Source: Serratia rubidaea (lineage in GTDB: Bacteria; Pseudomonadota; Gammaproteobacteria; Enterobacterales; Enterobacteriaceae). From it: 64,000 nt of DNA. The stretch's first letter is position 1. Each line of letters starts with the position of its first letter. The stretch covers positions 2,170,001 through 2,234,000 of the forward strand of contig LR590463.1 of NCBI GenBank assembly GCA_901472405.1. The letters are read 5' to 3'. This document shows, piece after piece, positions 49,560 through 59,724 of this stretch. Below the pieces are notes generated by a model. That model was not told the origin of the DNA and made no database searches. It worked only from the letters and a program-made list of their open reading frames with translations. The translations under genes and the position numbers were made by a program.

Positions 49560-50576
49560 ATGAAACGTGCGTTGACATTGATGGGCGTACTATTCGCCTC
49601 CGTGTTAGCCGGCAGTCAGGCGGCTAACGCGACCGAATATCCGTTGCCGCCGGCGAATAGCCGCCTGATTGGCGAAAATACCACCTACACCGTACCGAAT
49701 GAGGGTCTCTCGCTGGAGGCGATCGCCGCCAAATACCAGATTGGCCTGCTGGGGATGCTGGAGGCCAACCCCGGCACCGATCCTTACCTGCCCAAGCCGG
49801 GCAAGGTGCTGACCATTCCGACGCAGATGCTGCTGCCGGACACCAAGCGTGAAGGCATTGTGGTCAACCTGGCGGAGCTGCGGCTGTATTACTACCCGAA
49901 AGGGGAAGATAAGGTGATTGTCTACCCGATCGGCATCGGCCAGACCGGCATGCATACGCCGCTGAAGGTCACCTCGGTCAGCCAGAAGATCCCGAACCCG
50001 ACCTGGACGCCGACCGCCAATATTCGCAAGCGCTACGCGGCGAAGGGTGAGACGCTGCCGGCGGTGGTGCCGGCCGGGCCGAATAACCCGATGGGGCTGT
50101 TCGCCATGCGCCTGGCGATGGGACACGGGGAATATCTGATCCACGGCACCAACGCCAACTTCGGCATCGGCATGCGCGTTAGCTCCGGCTGTATCCGCCT
50201 GCGCCCTGACGATATCGAAGCGCTGTTCAACAGCGTGCCGAGGGGCACCCGCGTGCAGATTATCAACGAGCCGGTGAAGGTATCGGTGGAGCCGGACGGT
50301 AAGCGCTATGCGGAAGTGCATCAGCCGCTGTCGAAAGTGGAAAGCGACGATCCGCAGACCATGCCGATTACGCTGTCCAAGTCGCAGCAGAAATTCGTCG
50401 ATAGCGCAGAAACGGACAAGTCGGTGTTTGACAGCGCGATGACGCGCCGCTCCGGCATGCCGGTGCTGGTGAGCGTCGGGCAGAACCCCGCAGACGTCCC
50501 TCTGCCGTCGGTACAGCTGTTTGGCGGCAGTAAGCAGGCCGAGACACAGGCGGCGCCGATCAGCCAGGCACAGTAG
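49560..50576 (+). CDS. ldtE: L,D-transpeptidase (LdtE/YnhG-type)
   Basis: Periplasmic L,D-transpeptidase. 338 residues, intact. Signal peptide 'LTLMGVLFASVLAGSQAANA', LysM segment at about residues 40-90 ('TYTVPNEGLSLEAIAAKYQIG'), and YkuD domain with 'HGTNANFGIG' (His195) and 'SSGCIRL' (Cys211). In E. coli LdtE (YnhG) forms 3-3 peptidoglycan cross-links, while related enzymes attach Lpp. The lpp gene is the next gene, convergent. The 100-residue C-terminal tail is rich in Ser/Gln/Ala. Confidence 0.92.
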   Translation: MKRALTLMGVLFASVLAGSQAANATEYPLPPANSRLIGENTTYTVPNEGLSLEAIAAKYQIGLLGMLEANPGTDPYLPKPGKVLTIPTQMLLPDTKREGIVVNLAELRLYYYPKGEDKVIVYPIGIGQTGMHTPLKVTSVSQKIPNPTWTPTANIRKRYAAKGETLPAVVPAGPNNPMGLFAMRLAMGHGEYLIHGTNANFGIGMRVSSGCIRLRPDDIEALFNSVPRGTRVQIINEPVKVSVEPDGKRYAEVHQPLSKVESDDPQTMPITLSKSQQKFVDSAETDKSVFDSAMTRRSGMPVLVSVGQNPADVPLPSVQLFGGSKQAETQAAPISQAQ

Positions 50577-50600
50577 CGTACAGCGCGCGTAAACGGTAAA

Positions 50601-50627
50601 GCTCAGCCAGGCGCTGGGCTTTTTTTT
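50601..50627 (+). terminator. ldtE terminator
   Basis: GCTCAGC/GCTGGGC stem followed by eight T. Confidence 0.85.
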
Positions 50628-50681
50628 ATCTCATTGGCTGGGGATGTCAGGAAAGGGCGGGCGAAGCGGGAACGACAGCAT

Positions 50682-50711
50682 AAAAAAACGGCGCACAGAG
50701 CGCGCCGTTTT
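50682..50711 (-). terminator. lpp terminator
   Basis: ACGGCGC (50688-50694) pairs with GCGCCGT (50702-50708); on the minus strand the stem is followed by TTTTTTT. Confidence 0.88.
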
Positions 50712-50728
50712 CAGTTACCGAAACTCTC

Positions 50729-50977
<249 letters not shown>

Positions 50978-51010
50978 CTAGATTGAGTTAATCTCCATGT
51001 AGCGTTACAA

Positions 51011-51039
51011 GTATTACACAAACTTTTTTCGAAAGAGAA
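51011..51039 (-). promoter_or_regulatory. lpp promoter
   Basis: Minus strand: TTCTCT (-35, 51034-51039), 17-nt spacer, TAATAC (-10, 51011-51016), then CTTGTAACGCTACATGGAG. This matches the E. coli lpp promoter and leader (TTCTCA..TAATAC). The flanking A/T-rich tracts at 51040-51060 fit its strong activity. Confidence 0.82.
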
Positions 51040-51218
51040 TAAATTTTTTGCGTTGGAGGGCTTTATTTTGATCGTTCGCTCAAACTTGCATCTTGTTTTA
51101 CACAATAGTTAAAAAAGTGAAGCAAAACAGCCGGATTCCATCAGACTGCTCCTATTCATTATTGCCTTAATAATGACGCGTCGGCTATTGCGTTTTCGGA
51201 AATATCGTTTACTCAGGT

Positions 51219-51247
51219 AAAAAAAAACGCCGCAGAGCGGCGTTTTG
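51219..51247. terminator. pykF terminator
   Basis: AACGCCGC/GCGGCGTT with an AGA loop, flanked by A9 on the left and TTTT on the right; on the minus strand it is a strong terminator for pykF. Confidence 0.88.
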
Positions 51248-51274
51248 TCCAGCAGATTTCTGTCACTTTTTAAA

Positions 51275-52682
51275 TTACAGCACGTGAACGGAAGCGGTAT
51301 TGGTGGTGCCGCTCGGCACCAGCGCGCCGGAAACCATCACCACGATGTCGCCTTTTTGCGCCAGGCCGCTGGCCAGCGCCGCTTCTTTACCAATGCGGTA
51401 GAAGTCGTCGGTAGAGGCGATCTCTTTGACCATCTGCGGATCACGCCCTTGCTCAGCGCCAGCTGGTGGCAGGTGACTTCGTTGGTGGTCAGCGCCAGGA
51501 TGTTGGCGTCCGGGAAGTATTTACGCACGGATTTGGCCGACTTGCGCCGCTGGTGGCAACGACGATCAGCGGCGCCGCCAGTTTCTCGGCGGTTTCCACC
51601 GCGCCGCGGCATACCGCTTCGGTGATGCGCAGTTTGCGGGTGTCGTTCAGGCTGTCGATGCGGCTCGGCATCACTTTATCGGTGCGCTCGCAGATGGTCG
51701 CCATGATGCTGACCGCTTCCAGCGGGTATTTGCCCTTGGCGCTCTCGCCGGACAGCATAACCGCGTCGGTGCCGTCCAGAATGGCGTTGGCGACGTCGCC
51801 GGCTTCCGCGCGGGTAGGGCGCGGGTTCTTGATCATCGAGTCGAGCATCTGGGTGGCGGTGATGACCACTTTGCGTGCGCGATTACATTTTTCAATCATC
51901 ATCTTCTGCGCGAAGATCACTTCTTCCACCGGGATTTCCACGCCCAGATCGCCGCGCGCTACCATGATGCCGTCAGAAGCTTCGAGGATTTCGTCGAAGT
52001 TGTTCAGGCCTTCCTGGTTTTCAATTTTGGAGATGATCTGAATCTGCTCGCCGCCGTGGGCTTTCAGGTGCTCACGGATTTCCAGCACGTCGGAACGTTT
52101 GCGGATAAAGGAGGCGGCGACGAAGTCCACGCCTTGCTCGCAGCCGAAGATCAGGTCGCGCTTGTCTTTTTCCGCAGCGCCGGCAGCTGGATGGACACGC
52201 CGCAGGTTAACGCCTTTGTTTTCGCCGAGGTCGCCGTTGTTCAGCACCTTGCACACCACTTCGCTTTCGCTGATATCGGTCACTTCCATGCCGATCAGGC
52301 CATCGTCAACCAGCACGGTGTTGCCGATTTTCAGGTCGGCGGCGAAGCCAGGATAGGTGACGGCAACGCGATCGCTGTTGCCGATCACGCTCTGATCGGT
52401 GGTGAAGGTGAAGGTCTGGCCGGCCACCAGCGCCGCATCTTTACCGCCTTCCAGCTTCATGGTGCGGATTTCCGGGCCTTTGGTGTCCAGCAGGATGCCG
52501 GCGGTGGTGCCGGTCTTGGCCATTACCGCACGCATGTTTTTGATGCGGTTGCCGTGCTCTTCATAGTCGCCGTGTGAGAAGTTCAGGCGCATGACGTTCA
52601 TGCCGGCGTTCAGCAACTGGGTCAGCATTTCTTCCGATTCGGTTTTGGGACCGATAGTACAAACAATTTTGGTCTTTTTCAT
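51275..52682 (-). CDS. pykF: Pyruvate kinase I, five single-base losses
   Basis: Converts PEP + ADP to pyruvate + ATP. '[20 protein letters not shown]', '[16 protein letters not shown]', '[33 protein letters not shown]', ending '..[10 protein letters not shown]' at TAA 51275. Three losses around 52165-52205 (expected [18 protein letters not shown]) together restore the frame but scramble about 17 residues. One near 51545 (expected TSGGKSAKSV) and one near 51445 (expected KGVIPQMVKEI) break it. The sum, minus five bases, is exactly the difference between this 1408-nt interval and a 470-codon gene plus stop (1413). Cra operator upstream. Confidence 0.95.
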
Positions 52683-53084
52683 GACGATTTTTTCTACAAG
52701 TTGTGATGGATAATAAAGCGAATAAAGCCGGCGGTCAGACCGTCGGTATGGAATTTGAGTCGAGCCTGATAGGGCAGAGCATAGTTAAGAATAGGTGACC
52801 ACGGCTGAAATGGGGCGGAAAAATTCAGCCCGCGCCGGCGTGCGGGGATACGGCGAAAACGTGCGGAAAATAAGATTGTTGTTATTGCGTTTTCACAGAT
52901 CAAGGGCTGAAACCATTCAACTGAAAGACGCGCGCATTATAAGGCCATCAGGGTGGGAAACAAAACAAAAAACCGATGACTGGCGCAGGTTTAGTCAAAA
53001 AGAGAGCAGATGTGGCGCAAATGCGCGCTGGTGCGGCGAGTTTGTTGCGCAAATTATCACGGTGTAAATAAAACGTCGCGCTCG
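52683..53084. other. pykF upstream region
   Basis: About 400 nt between pykF and the cupin gene, both on the minus strand. It holds the pykF leader and the Cra-type operator at 52906-52919. No supported ORF. Confidence 0.55.
52906..52919 (+). promoter_or_regulatory. Cra (FruR) operator of pykF
   Basis: GCTGAAACCATTCA matches the Cra consensus RSTGAAWCSNTHHW at every position. It is about 225 nt upstream of the pykF ATG. Cra represses pykF in E. coli. Confidence 0.75.
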
Positions 53085-53390
53085 TTAACCTAAGGCGCTG
53101 ATTTCCAGCAGCGTGCCGGCGGCCAGGCAGAAACAGCCGCTGGGCACCTGCGCCGCAACCGTCACGCTTTCACCAGCCTGCAGCAGAAGAATATCGCTGC
53201 CGACGGTAAATTCGAATTCGCCGTCGATCACCCGGATTTGCACGGCGCCATCACGCTTTTGCAACTGACCGAAGGCGCCGGCGTCAAAGCGGACTTCCGC
53301 GGCGGCGCGGCCGTCGCTCAGCTGTCCCTCACGGCGGGACTGGCCATTATCGGGCGTGCTAAACGCCGATGCGGCAATAAATTTCAACAT
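53085..53390 (-). CDS. Small cupin-like protein
   Basis: 101 residues from ATG 53390 (MLKFIAASAFSTPDNG) with AAGAGGG upstream. 'IRVIDGEFEFTVGSDILLLQAGESVTVAAQVPSGCFCLAAGTLLEI' gives a cupin-2-like beta pattern (G(X)nE..L..G), but without an obvious His metal triad, so catalytic activity is doubtful. It may bind a small ligand. It sits upstream of pykF in the same direction, 400 nt apart. Confidence 0.6.
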   Translation of the reverse strand: MLKFIAASAFSTPDNGQSRREGQLSDGRAAAEVRFDAGAFGQLQKRDGAVQIRVIDGEFEFTVGSDILLLQAGESVTVAAQVPSGCFCLAAGTLLEISALG

Positions 53391-53713
53391 AATACCCTCT
53401 TGGTCAATCAGGCCGCCGATGATAGCCGATCGGCGCGGCGGCGCCAAAGTTTTTGCACCGTCGGATAAGGCGTGTTGCCTGCTCGATGCAGTTTTTGTCT
53501 GTTAGCCTGCGAATGACGAGCAACCCTTAATCCTCGTTGATTATAGGGATAAAAACGATAATGATAGGGCTTCGTTTCCCGGTTGACAGGAAATAGCCGA
53601 GGATACGGCAAGAAGGTTTGATTAATGAAAAGAAGATATGCCAGGGAGAGATGCGTTCTGGCGTAAGTATAGCGCGGACGACCTGCAATGACCCATTATG
53701 GAGAGATGGAACA
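53391..53713. other. Divergent intergenic region, cupin / DUF1176
   Basis: About 320 nt with mixed A/T-rich patches. No hairpin, operator or supported ORF was seen beyond the two start regions. Confidence 0.5.
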
Positions 53714-54761
53714 ATGAAAAATAGCGCCTTCACGGGGTTATTGAGCATGATGATCCTCAGCGCGCCCGCGCTGGCGGCAAACAGCGGCGTGTCATTCAGC
53801 CACAAAGATTGGGAAGTGGTTTGTGATAACACGCTGACCTGCCGGGCGGCGGGTACAGTTCCGGTGAGGGAAAGGGCGGTTCCGTGCTGTTAATCCGCCA
53901 GGCCGGGCGCGAAGTGCTGTTACCGGTGCAGTCCGGTTGGGGGAAATTGAGTCTGACGGTAATTTATCGTTTGACGCATTGACGCTCTGGATTAACGACC
54001 AGCAGGCCGGCAGCGTTAGATCTGGTGACGACGATACCTGGCTGCTGTCGGAAAAACAGACGCGCAGTCTGATTCAGGCGATTAAAGGCAGCGGGAAGGT
54101 GGAATTCAGAGGAGGAAGCGAGTCTTTCGTGCTCTCCGGCGACGGGGCCTATGCCGTGCTGCTGAAAATGGATGACGTGCAGGGACGTATCGGGACGCCG
54201 GGCGCGTTGAGCAAAACCGGTAATAAACCGGAAGGCAGCGTGCGTGCCGCGATACCCGCACCGATCGTTCAGCGTGTTCAGATGGAAAAGGCGCAGGAGC
54301 GGGAGCTGACAGCTCCGGAGTTGGCGGTGTTGAAACCGAAACTGCTGGCAACCCTGGGTGAAGATGAGGATTGTGAGCGCATCCGGCCGACAGAGGATGA
54401 GGAAGAAGAACACGCAGAAACGATCGGGCTGACGCCGCTGGACGACGCGCACGTGCTGATTTCCGCGCTCTGCTGGCGGGCGGCATATAACGAAGGGTAC
54501 GGCTATTGGGTGGTTGACAGTAAACTCGAGGGCAAACCGCAGCTCATCACCTCATCAGGTTCTGGCTATGATGAGGGGGAAATTTTCATGAGCCAGAAAG
54601 GACGTGGTCTGGGTGACTGCTGGGGGATGGCTAATTGGGTGTGGGATGGCATGACGTTCCGCAAAAGCATAGAAGCCACCACGGGGATGTGTCGCTATAT
54701 CCGGCTGGGAGGCACCTGGGACTTACCCACCTGGGTGACCGAGGTTAAACCGGCCAAATAA
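53714..54761 (+). CDS. DUF1176-family exported protein, frameshifted near 53860-53940
   Basis: Signal peptide 'FTGLLSMMILSAPALAAN' after ATG 53714. 'FSHKDWEVVCDNTLTCRAAG' is the DUF1176 opening motif, and the C-terminal 'GEIFMSQKGRGLGDCWGMANWVWDGMTFRKSIEATTGMCRYIRLGGTWDLPTWVTEV' its closing part. Between 53860 and 53940 the frame changes twice (GEGKGGSVLLIRQAGREVLLPVQ can be read in the middle). Restored length is about 350 residues. An acidic run (DEDCERIRPTEDEEEEHAE) lies near residue 225. Probably periplasmic; the function of the family is not known. Confidence 0.75.
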
Positions 54762-54896
54762 GTCAACGCGGCGTTCGCCATGGCGGGCGCCAAATAGGCT
54801 CGTGAGGCGACATAAGGTCAGACGCTGTAAATCAAGGAACGGATAATAGGGGATAAAAAAGGAAAAATTCTGGGCGCCAAATCAGGAGAGATGATT

Positions 54897-54973
54897 TGGT
54901 GCGTCCGAGTGGACTCGAACCACCGACCCCCACCATGTCAAGGTGGTGCTCTAACCAACTGAGCTACGGACGC
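54897..54973 (-). tRNA. tRNA-Val(GAC), copy 1
   Basis: 77 nt including encoded CCA. Minus strand GCGTCCGTAGCTCAGTTGG..., anticodon loop TTGACAT (GAC), TTCGAGTC T-loop, acceptor GCGTCCG/CGGACGC. It corresponds to valV/valW of E. coli at the same locus. Confidence 0.97.
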
Positions 54974-54994
54974 ATTGAACTGCTGCAGTAATTT

Positions 54995-55071
54995 TGGTGC
55001 GTCCGAGTGGACTCGAACCACCGACCCCCACCATGTCAAGGTGGTGCTCTAACCAACTGAGCTACGGACGC
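54995..55071 (-). tRNA. tRNA-Val(GAC), copy 2
   Basis: Identical to the copies on either side; separated from copy 1 by 21 nt and from copy 3 by 20 nt. Confidence 0.97.
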
Positions 55072-55091
55072 ACTGAACTGCTGTAGGAATT

Positions 55092-55168
55092 TGGTGCGTC
55101 CGAGTGGACTCGAACCACCGACCCCCACCATGTCAAGGTGGTGCTCTAACCAACTGAGCTACGGACGC
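55092..55168 (-). tRNA. tRNA-Val(GAC), copy 3
   Basis: Identical third copy, first in the direction of transcription. E. coli has two at this locus. The spacers are near-identical (TGAACTGCTG.AG.AATT), pointing to tandem duplication of a ~98-nt unit. Confidence 0.97.
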
Positions 55169-55356
55169 ATCGTTTTCCTGTCTGTCATGGCTGACAGCGG
55201 GGACGAATATTAACGAGCAAGCTGTCTGCTGGCAAGGGGAAAAACGTAATTTTATCCGCGATTTCGCGCGACTGCTGCGCTTATGCGCAGTGAGGCGGTT
55301 TTTTCCGCAGATTGCGGCTGGGAAGTGGCCGGCCCGGGGAGGGGCCGGCGGAAAAA

Positions 55357-56730
55357 TCAGCGGGTGGAGCGCTGTAAAATCAGCGCCGCCGGCTGACGCT
55401 GCAGCCAACGCATGCGCAGCACCATCATGATGGCGGCGAAGGTCAGGCCGATAATAAAGCCGATCCAGAAACCGCTCGGCCCCATCGCCGGCACGATGTA
55501 GTCGGTCAGCGCCAGCAGATAACCGCTCGGCAGCCCCAGCACCCAGTAAGCGATAAAGGTGATGAAGAAGATCGAACGCGTATCTTTATAGCCGCGCAGC
55601 ACGCCGCTGCCGATCACCTGAATCGAGTCCGAGATCTGGTAGATCGCGGCCAGCAGCATCAGGTGGGAGGCCATGGCGACCACCGCCGGCGTGTCGTTAT
55701 ACAGCAAGGCAATGGGCTCGCGCAGCAGGGCGGTGAACAGCGCGGTGCAGCAGGCCATGGCGATGCCGACGCCGATGGCGCTGTAGGCGGCGACGCGCGC
55801 GCCGTCGACGTTGCCTTCTCCCAGCCGGTGACCGACGCGGATGGTGGAGCCGACGCCGAGCGACAGCGGCAGCACGAACATCAGCGAGCTGAAGTTCAGC
55901 GCGATCTGGTGGCCGGCGACGGCGACGATGCCGAGCGGCGACACCAGCAGCGCCACCACGGCGAACAGCGTCACTTCAAAGAACAGCGCCAGGGCGACCG
56001 GCAGGCCGATGCCGACCAGGCGGCGCAGCGTGGCCCAGTCGACCGGCGACCAGGCGCGCTCCGGTTTGATGTCGCGCTGCGACGGCGCACGGCGCACGTA
56101 GCCGCGCATCAGCAGGAACATCACCCAATAGACGCTGGCGGTGGCGACGCCGCAGCCGACGCCGCCCAGTTCCGGCATGCCGAATTTGCCGTAAATGAAA
56201 ATATAGTTAATGGGAATATTAACCAGCAGACCGATAAAACCAATAACCATCCCCGGCTTGGTTTTTGATAATCCTTCACACTGGTTGCGCATCACCTGGA
56301 AGAATAAATAACCCGGCGCGCCCCACATAATGGCGTGCAGATAGCCGACGGCTTTTTCCGCCAGTTGCGGATCGACATTGTGCATCATATCGATCATATA
56401 TTTGCTGTTGTACAGCACGGCGATAATCAGCAGCGAGACGCCGCTCGCCAGCCAGAACCCCTGGCTTATCTGATGCGCGATGCGCTCGCGGCGGCCGGAG
56501 CCGTTAAGCTGGGCGATCACCGGCGTTAAGGCCAACAGCAGGCCGTGGCCGAACAGGATAGCCGGTAGCCAGATAGATGTGCCGACTGCAACCGCAGCCA
56601 TATCCGTGGCGCTGTATGCACCCGCCATAATGGTATCCACCACGCCCATCGCCGTCTGGGCGATTTGCGCGATAATTACCGGAATAGCGAGGGCTAATAA
56701 ACTACGCGCTTCAATAAAGTACTTCTGCAC
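55357..56730 (-). CDS. mdtK: MATE multidrug efflux pump MdtK (NorM)
   Basis: Na+-coupled exporter of cationic drugs and dyes. Intact; 12 hydrophobic segments in two homologous halves ('[26 protein letters not shown]' and '[24 protein letters not shown]'). GTG at 56730 ([17 protein letters not shown]) with AAGGTG upstream aligns with the family start and gives 457 residues; the upstream ATG at 56757 is not needed. It is divergent from ribE, as in E. coli. Confidence 0.93.
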   Translation of the reverse strand: MQKYFIEARSLLALAIPVIIAQIAQTAMGVVDTIMAGAYSATDMAAVAVGTSIWLPAILFGHGLLLALTPVIAQLNGSGRRERIAHQISQGFWLASGVSLLIIAVLYNSKYMIDMMHNVDPQLAEKAVGYLHAIMWGAPGYLFFQVMRNQCEGLSKTKPGMVIGFIGLLVNIPINYIFIYGKFGMPELGGVGCGVATASVYWVMFLLMRGYVRRAPSQRDIKPERAWSPVDWATLRRLVGIGLPVALALFFEVTLFAVVALLVSPLGIVAVAGHQIALNFSSLMFVLPLSLGVGSTIRVGHRLGEGNVDGARVAAYSAIGVGIAMACCTALFTALLREPIALLYNDTPAVVAMASHLMLLAAIYQISDSIQVIGSGVLRGYKDTRSIFFITFIAYWVLGLPSGYLLALTDYIVPAMGPSGFWIGFIIGLTFAAIMMVLRMRWLQRQPAALILQRSTR

Positions 56731-57000
56731 GCATACACCTTTTTGAGTATTAAGCAATGAAAGAACGGCTGTCGCGAATGGACAGCAATTTAATCGCGGA
56801 ATTATTACCGGCGTATTGTAACCGTTCGGACTTATTTAAGCCACTGGCGCAGTGTAGTGCACAATAGTCGTTAACGGCGCCGTTGTGGGTCTATTTCGTG
56901 CGCAGACAGCGATTTTTTACCGCTGCGGGTTTGGTTTTCTCCGCCATCTGGGGCACACTGCCTACCAGCGCTGTATATCAATTTTCAGAAAGAGGCATCC

Positions 57001-57654
57001 ATGTTTACCGGTATCGTACAAGGCATTGCGCCGCTGGTTGCAGTAGAAGAAAAACCCAATTTCCGTACCCACGTGATTGAAATGCCCGACGAGCTGCTGC
57101 CCGGCCTGGAGCTGGGGGCGTCGGTGGCGCACAACGGCTGCTGCCTGACCGTTACGGCGGTCGACGGCAACCGCGTCAGCTTCGACCTGATTAAAGAGAC
57201 CCTGCGCCTGACCAATCTGGGCAGCCTGGCGGTCGGCGACAAGGTCAACGTGGAAAGGGCGGCGAAGTTCAACGATGAGATCGGCGGCCACCTGATGTCC
57301 GGCCATATTATCTGCACCGCAGAAATCGCCAAGATCTTTACCTCGGAAAACAACCGTCAGGTCTGGCTGCGCATGCCGAGTGCCGATCTGATGAAGTATG
57401 TATTGCACAAGGGCTTTGTCGGTATTGACGGCATCAGCCTGACCATCGGCGAGGTGGTGAACAACCGCTTCTGCGTGCATCTGATCCCGGAAACGCTGGA
57501 GCGCACGACGCTGGGCAAAAAACGCCTGGGCGACAAGGTGAATATTGAAATCGATCCGCAAACGCAGGCGGTGGTGGATACCGTAGAGCGCGTCCTGGCC
57601 AGCCGAGAAGCGGCGCTGGCGCAGAATCCAGGCGCGGCTACGCCGAACCCCTGA
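57001..57654 (+). CDS. ribE: Riboflavin synthase, alpha subunit
   Basis: Dismutates two lumazine molecules to riboflavin. 217 residues, intact. Two lumazine-binding barrels start at '[20 protein letters not shown]' and at '[18 protein letters not shown]'; '[14 protein letters not shown]' and '[13 protein letters not shown]' are the conserved repeats. Also named ribC in E. coli. No FMN riboswitch is visible upstream. Confidence 0.95.
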   Translation: MFTGIVQGIAPLVAVEEKPNFRTHVIEMPDELLPGLELGASVAHNGCCLTVTAVDGNRVSFDLIKETLRLTNLGSLAVGDKVNVERAAKFNDEIGGHLMSGHIICTAEIAKIFTSENNRQVWLRMPSADLMKYVLHKGFVGIDGISLTIGEVVNNRFCVHLIPETLERTTLGKKRLGDKVNIEIDPQTQAVVDTVERVLASREAALAQNPGAATPNP

Positions 57655-57696
57655 GCGGACGTGACAGGGTTGAACGCAAAAAAAGAGGAGCTAAAC

Positions 57697-57993
57697 GTGA
57701 AGTTTTATCGGAAAACGTTGATGTTGGCGGCGCTGATGACGCTGGCTGCCTGTAGCAGTACGTCAGAAAACGGCGCGACGGCGTCGTCGGTCGATGCGGA
57801 TGACACCTGCGGCGCGTCGCAATATCAAAACTACGTGGGCAAACCGCTCTCTTCACTGGACGGCGTGCAGATCGACGCCCGTCAGGTGCGCACCATTCCT
57901 TATAATTCAGCGGTCACCATGGATTTCAACCTGACCCGCCTGAACTTCCTCGGCGATCGGGACGATAAAATCACGCGCGTCTACTGCGGCTGA
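57697..57993 (+). CDS. Lipoprotein of peptidase-inhibitor I78 family
   Basis: 98 residues from GTG 57697, with AGAGGAG upstream. Lipobox LAAC near residue 19, then mature 'CGASQYQNYVGKPLSSLDGV', '..VTMDFNLTRLNFLGDRDDKITRVYCG', the I78 inhibitor pattern with its two terminal cysteines. Elastase-inhibitor-like members belong to this family; a role in protecting the envelope from the cell's own proteases is plausible but inferred. It lies 42 nt after ribE and ends before a terminator. Confidence 0.82.
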   Translation: MKFYRKTLMLAALMTLAACSSTSENGATASSVDADDTCGASQYQNYVGKPLSSLDGVQIDARQVRTIPYNSAVTMDFNLTRLNFLGDRDDKITRVYCG

Positions 57994-58089
57994 TAGCGGC
58001 GCAATGACCTGCGGCCGCGCCAGGACGGGGTGATGGACAATGAATCATCACCTCCGGGCGTTAGGATGACGCCGCGCTGTGAAGACTAT

Positions 58090-58119
58090 CCGTAACCTGC
58101 AGGGGTTACGGATTTTTTT
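58090..58119 (+). terminator. Terminator after the I78 lipoprotein gene
   Basis: CCGTAACC/GGTTACGG with a 6-nt loop, followed by ATTTTTTT. Confidence 0.88.
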
Positions 58120-58167
58120 ATGCCGGCCGTACGCAGCATGTTCGCTAAAATGGGACGGTTACCGACC

Positions 58168-58195
58168 AAAAAGCCGCAATGAATTGCGGCTTTTC
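58168..58195 (-). terminator. cfa terminator
   Basis: AAAGCCGCAAT/ATTGCGGCTTT stem with a two-base loop; on the minus strand it ends in TTTTT. It works in principle on both strands. Confidence 0.82.
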
Positions 58196-58230
58196 ATGAT
58201 GTCGCCCGGTCATCTGCTGGCTTGCGGCGC

Positions 58231-59382
58231 TCAGCGCGGGACGCGGATGCCGCCTTCAACGCCTTTCGGGCTGAACAGCACCTGCCACAGCTGAATATCG
58301 CGCGAGCGGAAGGCGCCGGCGCAGGCGTTAAGATAGTAGCTGAACATCCGCTCAAAGCGCTCGGAATAGCGTTCGGCCAGCTGCGGCCACGCCTGTTGGA
58401 AGCGCTCATACCAGGCCATCAGCGTGCGATCGTAGTCGGCGCCGAAATTATGCCAGTCTTCCATCACGAAGCGGCCTTCGCTGGTCTGGGCAATATGCGC
58501 CACGGAGGGCAGGCAGCCGTTAGGGAAGATATATTTATTGATCCACGGATCGACATTCATATCGGTTCTGTTTGAGCCGATGGTATGCAGCAGGAATAAA
58601 CCGTCGGGTTTTAAATTGCGCTCAACCACCTCGAAATAGGTGCGGTAATTCTTCGGCCCGACGTGTTCAAACATGCCGACCGAGACGATGCGGTCAAACT
58701 GCTGATGCAGATCGCGGTAATCCTGCAGCTGAATATCCACGTCCAGCCCGGCGCAGCGCGCCTGCGCCAGTTTCTGCTGCTCGGCGGAAATGGTGACGCC
58801 CACCACCGACACGCCGTAATTTTTGGCCGCAAACGCCGACAGCCCGCCCCAGCCGCAGCCAATATCCAGCAGGCGCATGCCCGGCTGTAATTGCAGCTTG
58901 TCGCAGATCATGCGCAATTTATTTTCCTGCGCCTGTTCCAGCGTCTCGGCGCTTTTCCAGTAGCCGCAGGAATATTGCATATAAGGATCCAGCATCAGGG
59001 TAAATAAATCGTTGCCGAGATCGTAATGCTCTTTCCCCACGATCCACGCGCGTTTTTTGGACTGCAGATTGGTCAGGCGCGCGGCGGCAATGCGCAGCGT
59101 GTCTTTAAAATGGTGGGGGAGTTTTCTTTCCAGGCCGGCGGTCAGCACGCGTTGAAAGAAACAGTCCAGCCGCTCGCACTCCCACCAGCCGTCCATATAA
59201 CTTTCGCCCAGCCCGAGAGAGCCTTCCTGCAGCACGCGTTTAAAAAATTCGGGGTTCTTTACCTGAATATCGAAAGGTCGGGTGCCGTTTATTTCTATAT
59301 CGGCCATGCTGAGCATTTCATGGGCGATACGATACCATTGGTTATCCTGGATGCTCAGATCTTCTAAACACGATGAACTCAT
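58231..59382 (-). CDS. cfa: Cyclopropane-fatty-acyl-phospholipid synthase
   Basis: Adds a methylene from SAM to unsaturated acyl chains of membrane lipids. 383 residues, intact. SAM-binding 'MRLLDIGCGWGGLSAFAAKNYG', 'VSVGMFEHVGPKNYRTYF', 'GYMDGWWECERLDCFFQRVL'-type N-terminal region, and C-terminal 'RDIQLWQVLFSP'. ATG 59382 with GGAG 7 nt upstream. About 340 nt of leader or promoter region precede it. Confidence 0.96.
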   Translation of the reverse strand: MSSSCLEDLSIQDNQWYRIAHEMLSMADIEINGTRPFDIQVKNPEFFKRVLQEGSLGLGESYMDGWWECERLDCFFQRVLTAGLERKLPHHFKDTLRIAAARLTNLQSKKRAWIVGKEHYDLGNDLFTLMLDPYMQYSCGYWKSAETLEQAQENKLRMICDKLQLQPGMRLLDIGCGWGGLSAFAAKNYGVSVVGVTISAEQQKLAQARCAGLDVDIQLQDYRDLHQQFDRIVSVGMFEHVGPKNYRTYFEVVERNLKPDGLFLLHTIGSNRTDMNVDPWINKYIFPNGCLPSVAHIAQTSEGRFVMEDWHNFGADYDRTLMAWYERFQQAWPQLAERYSERFERMFSYYLNACAGAFRSRDIQLWQVLFSPKGVEGGIRVPR

Positions 59383-59724
59383 TTAGTTTCTCCATCACCT
59401 TTCTTCTGACTTATGGCCACCTAAAAAGCTTAGCCAATTTGGGTAGGCACATACGTATACCTGCGGAAGATTGCACCGCGGCGTCCGATATCCGACATGA
59501 ACAGAGGAAAATTCAAAAGAGAAGCCCGTACCGGCTGGCAGGGTAAACTCATCAATTAAAGTAAAAAAGTGACGCCATTGGCGACCACGAAACGCCACGG
59601 GTTAATACGAGAAATTGCTATGTTATTTTTAGCGCTTTTTTGAGTATAGGCCTGCCGAGACGCTTACTCAACCGTAAATCGTGCTCGGCAGACATGTCAT
59701 TTAAGTGAATATTATTATGGGTAA
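59383..59724 (-). other. cfa leader / promoter region
   Basis: 342 nt with the cfa Shine-Dalgarno (GGAG, 59390-59393). The E. coli cfa leader is long and a target of sRNAs such as RydC; I could not assign pairing sites here. No supported ORF. Confidence 0.45.

Noticed and set aside
56760..57000. FMN riboswitch upstream of ribE
   Set aside because: No conserved RFN-element boxes; in enterobacteria the riboswitch is normally at ribB.
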